A stretch of 47,438 nucleotides of DNA. Origin: JAKFWI01 sp031399165 (GTDB taxonomy: Bacteria; Pseudomonadota; Alphaproteobacteria; Caulobacterales; Aquidulcibacteraceae). Under the pieces are notes generated by a model that was not told where the DNA came from, did not search any database, and saw only the letters and a list, made by a program, of their open reading frames with translations. The position numbers were made by a program, and so were the translations under genes. The stretch covers positions 1 through 47,438 of the forward strand of contig JANNOO010000061.1 of assembly GCA_031399165.1 (NCBI GenBank). The letters are read 5' to 3'. Positions 40,802 through 47,438 of the stretch are shown here, in pieces (the first letter of the stretch is position 1; each line of letters starts with the position of its first letter).

Positions 40802-42349
40802 TTAGTCGGCGAAGAGACGCCGCTGGGCTTCCCAGTCGAATGGGATATCGGCCGCCATGAGACGATGCAGCGAGAGGAAGTGCGCGGCATTTCCCGACAC
40901 GATTCGTCGAGCGATGTCGGGCGCCAGGTAGGCCAGCCGCGTGAGGCGCCAGAAATAGCTCGGCGTAGCGCCGACGCTTTCTGCCGCGTCTTTGATCTTC
41001 GGCGACCGCGCGAGAAGGGCGCGCCATTCGTGCGCGCGCGCAAGCGCCTTGACCAGCGTCAGGTCCGCGGGCGGCGCAGCGCTTTGTCTACCGCTCTCGT
41101 CGAAAAACGCCGCATTGCCGCGCCAGCGTCGGAATCTCAGGGGCACGACTACCTCTACCGCCTCCCTTTTCTCCGCAAGCGACTCACCAGGGCCCAGTCG
41201 AGCCCTTATTGAGTCCAGATCTTCGGCCCGGATCAGCACTGTGAGCTGCCGGGCGTCTACGGTGACCCCAAGGACACGATCACCGGCTTCGGCAAGGTGC
41301 AGATCGAAAAGGCGTTCGCATAGAGCGTTGACGGCAGCCTCAACGGCAGTAGCAGGCAAGCGCATTGCAAGGCCTTCCCGCCGGCTTTTCAACCCGGACA
41401 CATAATAGCGAAACCGTCCTTGGCCCTTCGTCGCGGTGACCGCGTGCATGCGACGGCCGCGTTCATCGAAGAGTTTGCCGCGCAGCAACGACGTAGACCG
41501 CGGCCTTCCCGACCGCGCGGCGCCGCGGCTGTCCAGCAACTCCTGAACTTGCGCAAAGACCGCATCGTCAATGATGGGCGAATGCAGACCCGGATAATCC
41601 GCCTTTCCGTGGACAATGACGCCTGCGTAAGTGCGATTGCGCAAGATGTAGAGCAGCTGACCTACCCGCATGATTTGTCCGCCAATCGCGCCGCCATCCC
41701 TGAACTGAAACAGTTTTGATCGGACGCCGCTGGCCTCAAGCTCAGCGGCAAGAGCCGGCACTGATTTGACCTCCAGATACCGGCGGAAGATTCGCCGAAC
41801 GATCTCGGCCTCTTCCGGCACAATAGAGAGCGTTCGCCCCGCCGCATTGTAACCAAGCGGGGCGCGACCGCCCATCCACATCCCCTTTTGCTTAGAGGCG
41901 GATATCTTGTCCCTGATCCGCTCGCCGGTAACCTCGCGCTCAAACTGCGCAAACGAGAGCAGGACGTTGAGGGTAAGGCGTCCCATGCTCGTCGTAGTGT
42001 TGAACGCCTGAGTCACCGATACGAAAGACGCACCTCGCGCATCGAGGCGCTCTACCATCTTTGCGAAATCGGCGAGCGATCGGGTCAGACGATCAACCTT
42101 GTAGACGACGATGATGTTGATAATGCCCTCATCAATATCTGCCAGAAGTCGTACAAGGCCAGGCCGATCCATATTGCCGCCGGAACAGCCGCCATCGTCA
42201 TAGAGGGTCGGCACCACCCGCCATCCTTCACCGCTCTGACTGCGAATGTACGCCTCGCATGCTTCGCGCTGCGCATTGAGTGAGTTGAAATCCTGGCCCA
42301 ACCCCTCCTCGCTGGATTTGCGCGTGTAGATGGCGCAGCGCAGGGTCAT
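40802..42349 (-). CDS. large serine recombinase
   Basis: A site-specific recombinase of the resolvase/invertase type with a long C terminus, 515 residues. The catalytic domain (about 1-150) has the nucleophile Ser12 in IYTRKSSEEGLGQ, then YDDGGCSGGNMDRPGL, VYKVDRLTRSLADF and SFAQFEREVTGERIRDK. The recombinase domain (about 165-300) contains PLGYN and LLYILRNRTYAGVIVH. The zinc-ribbon site that usually follows is degenerate: LLRGKLFDERGRRMHAV has no cysteines. The ATG at 42347-42349 is chosen because its ATGA overlaps the stop of the DUF2924 gene. It likely moves or once moved this island. Confidence 0.9.
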   Translation of the reverse strand: MTLRCAIYTRKSSEEGLGQDFNSLNAQREACEAYIRSQSGEGWRVVPTLYDDGGCSGGNMDRPGLVRLLADIDEGIINIIVVYKVDRLTRSLADFAKMVERLDARGASFVSVTQAFNTTTSMGRLTLNVLLSFAQFEREVTGERIRDKISASKQKGMWMGGRAPLGYNAAGRTLSIVPEEAEIVRRIFRRYLEVKSVPALAAELEASGVRSKLFQFRDGGAIGGQIMRVGQLLYILRNRTYAGVIVHGKADYPGLHSPIIDDAVFAQVQELLDSRGAARSGRPRSTSLLRGKLFDERGRRMHAVTATKGQGRFRYYVSGLKSRREGLAMRLPATAVEAAVNALCERLFDLHLAEAGDRVLGVTVDARQLTVLIRAEDLDSIRARLGPGESLAEKREAVEVVVPLRFRRWRGNAAFFDESGRQSAAPPADLTLVKALARAHEWRALLARSPKIKDAAESVGATPSYFWRLTRLAYLAPDIARRIVSGNAAHFLSLHRLMAADIPFDWEAQRRLFAD

Positions 42350-42774
42350 GTCTTGACGCCAAAGAAGCGTGGACCCGACCACCGCGCGCCGGTGATCTTG
42401 CGGGCTATCAGCGACAGCGAGCGATACGTCTGGCCTTCGTAAACATAACCGGCCGCTCCCACCTCGACGTGATGCTGTCTGCCCCGCCATTCGCGCAGCA
42501 ACCTAGCGCCGACCGGCAAGGCGGGCGGGCGCGTGCGCCGGCCCGCGGGTGTGCTCGCCTGAATGCGTCCTTCAGCGCGCAGACGTGCCCCAGTTATTCG
42601 ATCGACGCCCCCCTCGGCTTTTGCCTGGGTGCGCCAGGCGATCTCGCAGCGCAGGAATTCCGCCGACCGGCACCTCGGCGCCAGTTCACGAAATTGCGCC
42701 CGCCATGTCCTCCGCAAGGCGTGAATGTCCATCGAGCCAAGCGATTTCAACAGCGCCTCGTGGGCGGCGCTCAC
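42346..42774 (-). CDS. DUF2924 domain-containing protein
   Basis: A 142-residue basic protein of the DUF2924 family, found mainly next to recombinase genes in alphaproteobacterial phage-like islands. It shows the family's RRTWRAQFRELAP opening, FLRCEIAWRTQAKAEGG, LPVGARLLREWRGRQHHVEV, and the tail GQTYRSLSLIARKITGARWSGPRFFG. Function is unknown; it may be an accessory of the recombinase. The GTG at 42774 overlaps the DUF3489 stop (GTGA), and its own stop overlaps the recombinase start, so all three are translationally coupled. Confidence 0.8.
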   Translation of the reverse strand: MSAAHEALLKSLGSMDIHALRRTWRAQFRELAPRCRSAEFLRCEIAWRTQAKAEGGVDRITGARLRAEGRIQASTPAGRRTRPPALPVGARLLREWRGRQHHVEVGAAGYVYEGQTYRSLSLIARKITGARWSGPRFFGVKT

Positions 42775-43046
42775 GGGTTCACCTTGTAGGTGCGCACACC
42801 ATCAATCTTATCCGATGTGATGTTGAGACCACGCTTCTTGAGCGCGCCTGCCAGCGCGCCGCGGACGGAATGAGCCTGCCAGCCGCTGGCTTTCATCAGT
42901 GCGGCGATGCTGGCCCCCTTCGGCGATTGCAGAATTGCGGTGAGCGCATCAAGCTTGCTCTTACCTGCAACCGGTTTGGCGGCCGCCGGCTTTGCTGACT
43001 TCGGACCTACGGATTTTGCGGGTGATTTCGCTTTCGGGTTTGCCAT
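42771..43046 (-). CDS. DUF3489 domain-containing protein
   Basis: A 91-residue small basic protein. The first 35 residues are lysine-, proline- and alanine-rich and probably disordered; the rest matches DUF3489: LDALTAILQSPKGASIAALMKASGWQAHSVRGALAGAL, a winged-helix-like fold, then KKRGLNITSDKIDGVRTYKV. The family travels with DUF2924 and recombinase genes and may bind DNA. The ATG at 43044-43046 follows GGAGCGATAT. It is the first gene of the coupled DUF3489-DUF2924-recombinase set. Confidence 0.8.
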   Translation of the reverse strand: MANPKAKSPAKSVGPKSAKPAAAKPVAGKSKLDALTAILQSPKGASIAALMKASGWQAHSVRGALAGALKKRGLNITSDKIDGVRTYKVNP

Positions 43047-43157
43047 ATATCGCTCCTGCCTTGCGTCGCGGGCCGTCATTGGCCCGCACTGAGCAAAGCC
43101 CGGAGTGCCGGGCGCAAGGCAGCAACGCTCCTTGCGTCGCCGAAGTCCAGTCGAATT

Positions 43158-43388
43158 TTATTGATCCCGCGTTCGCGCTCGACGAAGCAAAACCGTCATC
43201 GCCGCCGCCAGCGTGCAGGCATCATTTGTGAGCTCAGCCAACCGCTGAACGCGCGGAGAATACGATCGCAAGCGATTTGGTATGCTCGCCGCACTCAAGG
43301 TCGCCGCGTCTTCGCAGCAAGCAGCTGCTTCTGCAGCCAACAACTCCAGCGCCGCGCGCAAGGTATGTGTCTCGGAGCTATTTTTCAC
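43158..43388 (-). CDS. small hypothetical protein
   Basis: A 76-residue frame beginning at a GTG (43388). The product is alanine- and leucine-rich with two likely helices (LRAALELLAAEAAACCEDAATLS and QRLAELTNDACTLAAAMTVLLRRA). I do not recognise a family and no strong ribosome-binding site is present. It lies 111 bases upstream of the DUF3489 gene on the same strand. It could be a real island gene or chance; the codon pattern is only moderately coding-like. Confidence 0.4.
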   Translation of the reverse strand: MKNSSETHTLRAALELLAAEAAACCEDAATLSAASIPNRLRSYSPRVQRLAELTNDACTLAAAMTVLLRRARTRDQ

Positions 43389-43597
43389 GGGGCCAAGACC
43401 GCTCTAATGCGGGCGGAAGTCCAGTCAGATCATTCCTTTTTGCAGAGCTGAAAATCAGGGCCTTCATAGCTCGGCACTAAATGTTGGGGCGCCAAAATTC
43501 ATGCTCTCTTTGGCAATTCAACATGTAGACTCACACGCCCTGCGCGCTTGCTTGGGCGGATTTGACTCACGCTTTCCGCGCGCGCCATCAGTTTCCG

Positions 43598-44464
43598 ATG
43601 GATGAGTTTTCTGAAGATTACGCTCCCCCTGAAGACGATCGCGACCCGCTTTCGTACGAGCAGCCGCCTTATCAGTCGCGCACTGTGCCGAATAAAGGGC
43701 AGTTCAAAAAAGGCGAGTCCGGAAACAAACGCGGGCGCCCGAAAGGCAGCAAGAACAAGCCGAAGTTGGAAAGGTCAGCCGACATTCGTGATGTCTACAA
43801 GGATGCCGAAGAAAAACGCCACCGCGTGACGATTGGCGGCAAGGTGCGTAGGCGGACCGCAGCGCAGATCGGCGCGATGACACTCGCGAGCAAGTTTGCC
43901 GCAGGAGAGCTTCCGGCGATGCGCGAAGTGTTACGCGCCTTTGAGCGCGAGGACAAAGCGCGCCACTCGCAAATGCTCGCGCGCCGGACCGGCGTTCTCG
44001 TGCTTCAACCTGGCAAGAAACGATCAGCGGCTCCCGCGCGTCCCAAGCCCCGCCGTCCGCAAGCTGCGCTGAAAGAGTTTCAGCCGCTGCTCGACGAGCT
44101 AATGACGAAAGTCGAGGCAAACGGGCAGCGAACCACCCGCCTCGCGCGCGGAATGAAACATCTCACAATCAAGGCCGCGCTCGGCAGCGCACAGCACAGG
44201 CGCATGCGCGACGCTCTTGAGCGCTACGTGCAGGCCGATATCGAGCGCACGAAAGAGATGAAGAAACTAAATCCGGGTGTCATGGCGATCGTCCGTCGCC
44301 ACAGTCGTAAACCCGGCGAGACCGAACGTGAGTATTACGAACGCGTGCGCGCAGGCGCCAAGATTCCGATCGACCCGTTGGAAGGAATTCCTGGGGTATC
44401 GGATGAAGTGCGCGCAAAACTGAACGAGCGCGCAGCGACCCGCAAGCCAAATGACGAGGGATAA
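43598..44464 (+). CDS. DUF5681 domain-containing protein
   Basis: A 288-residue basic protein. The DUF5681 core near the N terminus (about 25-100) has the signature GQFKKGESGNKRGRPKGSKNK, followed by RVTIGGKVRRRTAAQIGAMTLA; the long C-terminal part is charged and helical. These proteins occur in phage and island regions near DNA methyltransferase genes, as here, and look DNA-binding (AT-hook-like GRPKGS). The ATG at 43598 (MDEFSEDYAPP) is preferred over the TTG at 43562. It is followed 183 bases later by a methyltransferase gene in the same direction. Function is not established. Confidence 0.75.
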   Translation: MDEFSEDYAPPEDDRDPLSYEQPPYQSRTVPNKGQFKKGESGNKRGRPKGSKNKPKLERSADIRDVYKDAEEKRHRVTIGGKVRRRTAAQIGAMTLASKFAAGELPAMREVLRAFEREDKARHSQMLARRTGVLVLQPGKKRSAAPARPKPRRPQAALKEFQPLLDELMTKVEANGQRTTRLARGMKHLTIKAALGSAQHRRMRDALERYVQADIERTKEMKKLNPGVMAIVRRHSRKPGETEREYYERVRAGAKIPIDPLEGIPGVSDEVRAKLNERAATRKPNDEG

Positions 44465-44647
44465 TTTCAACAGCGCCCTGATTTTGCCATGGAGAAGCGT
44501 CAGTAAATTCGCACGCGACATCTAATTGTCGTGTCCCAGAACTGAGAACGGTGTTTTGTCTGATCCTTCGCGCGTGCGGAGGAGCTAGCGAAGCGCCGCT
44601 TTTTGCTTTGGGCGATCTTTGAAAACTCAATAAAACAGGAGTTTGAG

Positions 44648-45948
44648 ATGGAATTGTCTCAAAACGTAGAGCTTGTGCGCGTCGATGCGCTTAAGCCCTA
44701 CAAGCGTAATGCCCGCACGCATTCTCGGCGCCAGATCGAGCAGATCGCCAGCTCGATCAACCGGTTTGGATTCAACAATCCGCTGCTGGTTGCTGACGAT
44801 CTCACCGTGATCGCCGGTCATGGTCGCCTGCTAGCGGCGAAGCTGAGGCGGTGCCGGTCATTCGTCTCTCTCATCTAAGCGAGACGGAACGCCGCGCGTA
44901 CGTTCTGGCGGACAATCGCCTGGCCGATTTGGCCGGGTGGGATGTTGAGCTGCGGGCGGTGGAGTTGACCGAGCTCATAGACCTCGAAGTCAACTTGACC
45001 AACGGGACAGGCTACGAACAGGCAGAACTCGACATCATGTTGAGCGAGGCGCTCGACGCCTCCCCCGACGCGAAAGTCGACAAGGCCGACCGTGTTCCCG
45101 TTATCGAAGGCCCGGTCGTTACGCGTAAAGGCGATGTGTGGGTCCTCGGACGTCATCGTCTAGTTTGCGGCGACGCCCGTGACGCCGCTGCGTATAACGC
45201 CCTCATGACCGGTGAGGCCGCGCAAACGATCTTCACCGACCCGCCCTACAACGTGAAGGTCTCTGGTCACGTGCGTACTGGTGAAGGTCATCGCGAGTTC
45301 GCTATGGCCTCGGGTGAGATGACGACGCCGGAATTCGTCGCCTTCCTAAAGGAGAGTCTTGGCCCCGCAGCGGCGTGCTGCGAGGACGGGGCCGTGGCCT
45401 TCGTGTGTATGGATTGGCGTCATGCCGGCGAGCTGACCGAAGCCGGCGCTGCGGTGTTCGATGCGCAGCTCAATCTGTGCGTCTGGAACAAGACCAATGG
45501 CGGCATGGGTTCGCTCTACCGTTCGAAGCACGAGCTTGTCTTCGTGTACAAGAAAGGCGACGCACCGCATCGCAACAATGTGCAGCTCGGCAAGTTCGGC
45601 CGCGATCGCACTAACGTCTGGACTTACGCAGGCGTAAATGCGTTCAAAGCCGACCGCGAGAGCGAACTCGCCATGCACCCTACGGTGAAGCCCGTGGCGA
45701 TGGTTGCGGACGCGATCCAGGACGTCTCCGACCGCAACGGCCTAGTGCTTGATCCTTTCGGTGGATCAGGTTCGACGCTGATCGCGGCGCAGAAATGCGG
45801 CCGACGCGCCAGGCTGATCGAATATGAGCCGCGTTATTGCGATGTGATCGTAGCGCGGTTCGAGAAGTACACTGGCAAGCAGGCGCACCTCGAAGCGGCG
45901 AACGAGCCGTTCGAAGTCGTCGCGGCCAAACGGTTGGCTGGCGAGTAA
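44648..45948 (+). pseudogene. ParB-domain DNA methyltransferase broken by a frameshift near 44848
   Basis: Together the two frames make one phage-type methyltransferase. The first (44648-44878) is a ParB/Srx-like domain: VDALKPYKRNARTHSRRQIEQI, PLLVADDLTVIAGHGRLLAAKL. The second (from about 44842; possible restart GTG at 44851) continues EAVPVIRLSHLSETERRAYVLADNRLADL and holds the N6-adenine or N4-cytosine methylase core, with motif IV TDPPYNVKVSG before motif I DPFGGSGSTLIAAQ. Family members read AAK(K)LG-x-EAVPVIRL without a break, so about 7 bases seem lost between AAKL and EAVPV. The GGAG before ATG 44648 is good. The second frame alone (365 residues) keeps all catalytic motifs and could still be made by restart after the overlapping TAA. 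Confidence 0.85.
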
Positions 45949-45955
45949 CAGGCAA

Positions 45956-45983
45956 CCGGCGCGGAACGAAAGTTCTGCGCCGG
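45956..45983. terminator. hairpin between convergent methyltransferase and XRE genes
   Basis: CCGGCGCGGAAC and GTTCTGCGCCGG pair around a GAAA tetraloop (11 Watson-Crick pairs and one G-U). It lies between the stops of two convergent genes and can serve both strands. No T-run follows, so it is a likely but not certain terminator. Confidence 0.55.
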
Positions 45984-45996
45984 CGCCTGCGCGCGC

Positions 45997-46206
45997 TTAC
46001 CGATCTGGTAAAAGCGTCGACGGCGCGACCTTGAGCCCGCGAGCGATCTTGCCGATGATTTCCAGCGTCGGGTTGCGCACACCCCGCTCGATGCCGGAAA
46101 TGTAGGTCCGGTGCAGGCCCACGACATCGGCGAAGGCTTCCTGCGAAAGCCCCTGCTCCTCGCGTAGCCGCTTCACGGTGCGGGCGAAATGCCGGCGAAT
46201 GTCCAT
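45997..46206 (-). CDS. small XRE-family regulator, possible controller protein
   Basis: A 69-residue single helix-turn-helix protein: MDIRRHFARTVKRLREEQGLS, then QEAFADVVGLHRTYISGIERGVRNPTLE, then IIGKIARGLKVAPSTLL. The size and form match controller (C) proteins of restriction-modification systems as well as many small phage repressors. It is divergent from an Mrr-like nuclease gene and convergent with a DNA methyltransferase gene. An 11-base inverted repeat, ATGAGTCTCAT (46249-46259), lies between the two divergent starts and is the most likely operator. C-protein status is inference from size and context. Confidence 0.8.
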   Translation of the reverse strand: MDIRRHFARTVKRLREEQGLSQEAFADVVGLHRTYISGIERGVRNPTLEIIGKIARGLKVAPSTLLPDR

Positions 46207-46248
46207 CGCAAGGATGGAGCTTTCCCGCAGCCTTTTGATCTACAGACG

Positions 46249-46259
46249 ATGAGTCTCAT
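46249..46259. promoter_or_regulatory. inverted repeat between XRE and nuclease genes, candidate operator
   Basis: ATGAG-T-CTCAT is a perfect odd-length palindrome, 43 bases upstream of the XRE start and 61 bases upstream of the nuclease start. Its position suits a site from which the XRE protein represses or times both genes. A match to any known controller box was not established. Confidence 0.35.
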
Positions 46260-46319
46260 TTGGAGTTGACTTCAGCCGAACCCAATGGCTGCACAGGCAA
46301 CCAAATGGAGACTTATAGG

Positions 46320-47252
46320 ATGCATACGCCGATAACGGCCTCGGCCGTGCGCTACATTAAGCTAGGCGCTCAGGGCAAATGGGTGACCAGCGCTTTCGAG
46401 AACCACAGGCTGGAGTTTGGGTACGCCGACATTCCGCAGGCGCTCGTCGAGGCTCGGGATTGGGAATCTGTCCGCCAGCAATATCTCGCGTTGGGAAAAC
46501 CACTGCGCCTTGCCAGCCGATATCGGAATGAACTTGAGGCGCTGGTGACCGCCCCAGAAGACACGCTCTGGGTGACCTTCGAACGCGGCCATATGTGGTG
46601 GGCGTTTGCAAGATCAGAAATCCCATGGCTAGGCGGGGATGAAAGCCGACACGGCGCCCGCGCGCGGCCGCTCTTGGAGCCGTGGCGCTGCACGGATGTA
46701 AACGGCGAGCCATTGCGCCTCGACGCGCTAAACCCACGTCTTCTCGTCGTGCCGCCGTTCGCGACGACGTACACAGTCAAAGAGGCGGCTTACGCGTTAC
46801 GCAGGATCAATGGACAGTCTGAGGCTTTGGTCGAGCAGGCCATAGCCTCGCAGGAGCATGCAGTCGCGCTTGCGGAAGCCATGATTAAGCGGCTGCACTG
46901 GCGTCACTTTGAAGTCATGACCGACCTAATCTTCTCAGCCAACGGTTACAAACGCACCAGCGCCCTTGGCGGCGATATGGCTGACTTCGATCTCGCCCTC
47001 ACCCATTCGGCGACTGGCGAAAACGTTTTTGTGCAGGTCAAATCTCAAGCCGACGAAGCGACGCTGACGGCATGCTTGGAGATCGCGCGACAGACGCCCG
47101 CGTGCGATCGCTATTTCTTTGTCTGCCATAGCCTCGAAGCGGAGGTGATGGAGTTTCCGGGGCCACCATTTCACCTTTGGACCGGCAGGCAATTGGCTAG
47201 ACAGGCGGTGGAGGCGGGTTTGTTTGATTGGCTAGCCACGCGCATGCGATGA
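46320..47252 (+). CDS. Mrr-like PD-(D/E)XK restriction endonuclease with N-terminal recognition domain
   Basis: A 310-residue protein. The C-terminal domain (about 190-310) is an Mrr-type nuclease: HWRHFEVMTDLIFSANGYKR (Glu198), SALGGDMADFDLALT (Asp224) and VFVQVKSQ (Gln239-x-Lys241), the QxK variant of the catalytic motif. The N-terminal domain (about 10-130) includes YIKLGAQGKWV, RLEFGYADIPQ, DTLWVTFERGHMWWAFA; its tryptophan-rich strands suggest a PUA-like reader of modified DNA, but this is inference. The ATG at 46320 follows GGAG (46307-46310); the ATG at 46305 is an alternative. It is divergent from the small XRE gene and lies beside a methyltransferase gene, which points to restriction. 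Confidence 0.78.
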   Translation: MHTPITASAVRYIKLGAQGKWVTSAFENHRLEFGYADIPQALVEARDWESVRQQYLALGKPLRLASRYRNELEALVTAPEDTLWVTFERGHMWWAFARSEIPWLGGDESRHGARARPLLEPWRCTDVNGEPLRLDALNPRLLVVPPFATTYTVKEAAYALRRINGQSEALVEQAIASQEHAVALAEAMIKRLHWRHFEVMTDLIFSANGYKRTSALGGDMADFDLALTHSATGENVFVQVKSQADEATLTACLEIARQTPACDRYFFVCHSLEAEVMEFPGPPFHLWTGRQLARQAVEAGLFDWLATRMR

Positions 47253-47306
47253 CCGATTGAGCCCACGCCCAAAACCAGACGTTCGCTCTACCGTGCCAGG
47301 CGGTCT

Positions 47307-47438
47307 CAATGGGTCGATGCAACACACTCGCTAAATCGCGCGGCAGGGGTTTCGAAGTCCAGCGTTTTTCTGGGCCGTTCGTTGAGCCGACGGGCCACCT
47401 TGTTTAGTTCGGCTTGGGAATGTGGCGCCAGATCGGTC
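47307..47438 (-). mobile_element. IS30-family transposase, C-terminal end (cut by window edge)
   Basis: The minus strand from the right edge reads DLAPHSQAELNKVARRLNERP then RKTLDFETPAARFSECVASTH and a stop at 47307-47309. The NxRPRKTLxFxTPxERF-type segment is the conserved C terminus of IS30 transposases. About 44 codons are visible; the rest lies beyond the window. The bases between 47253 and 47306 should include the terminal inverted repeat of the element, which cannot be fixed without its other end. Confidence 0.85.

Noticed and set aside
43142..43426. Direct repeat GAAGTCCAGTC at 43142-43152 and 43416-43426 flanking a small frame, as possible attachment or insertion repeats
   Set aside because: Eleven-base repeats are expected many times by chance in 47 kb, and there is no other sign of an element between them.

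Overview
The window is a high-GC alphaproteobacterial chromosome segment. The best guess is a member of the Caulobacterales, near Hyphomonadaceae. The evidence is a DivL-type kinase with tyrosine in place of the phosphoacceptor histidine, a CtrA-like box in front of it, ChvI/ChvG linked to PTS-Ntr proteins, the aroA-cmk-rpsA-ihfB block, and the trpF-trpB-trpA-accD-folC block. The assignment rests on gene content and order only.

Layout. 1-7.1 kb: the 3'-truncated pyruvate kinase, an orphan ABC ATPase, a small zinc-finger protein, DNA polymerase I, a MOSC protein and an unknown protein. 7.2-10.7 kb: the ChvI/ChvG envelope-signalling pair followed by PTS EIIA(Man)-type and HPr genes, with no hprK between them, and a PHA-system protein. 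10.7-13.3 kb: ahcY behind a perfect 20-bp palindrome, a hairpin repeat, and a membrane protein with a TonB-like domain. 13.3-18.5 kb: signalling genes (divL, a STAS protein, and a HATPase-cNMP-PP2C fusion) with a glutathione peroxidase. 18.5-20.6 kb: a hairpin-rich gap that may hold a structured RNA, then a ferredoxin and its reductase. 20.7-29.7 kb: a tightly overlapping operon tsaE-amgK-murU-addB-addA followed by trxA, combining t6A synthesis, MurNAc recycling and double-strand-break repair. 29.7-39.7 kb, all on the minus strand: aroA, cmk, rpsA, ihfB, mscL, trpF, trpB, trpA, accD, folC.

From about 40.4 kb the content becomes accessory. A tRNA-Ala(GGC) gene is followed by a large serine recombinase with DUF2924 and DUF3489 partners, a DUF5681 protein, a ParB-type DNA methyltransferase broken by a frameshift, and a small XRE regulator divergent from an Mrr-like PD-(D/E)XK nuclease. 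The end of an IS30-type transposase gene closes the window. The nuclease, its regulator and the broken methyltransferase are the most interesting group: they look like a defence module, either a decayed restriction-modification locus or a type IV (modification-dependent) restriction system.

Other points of note: polA has a 5' half of much lower GC, an extra segment of about 80 residues in its 5' nuclease region, and alanine at a conserved proofreading glutamate. The STAS/HATPase-cNMP-PP2C pair is a condensed partner-switching module.
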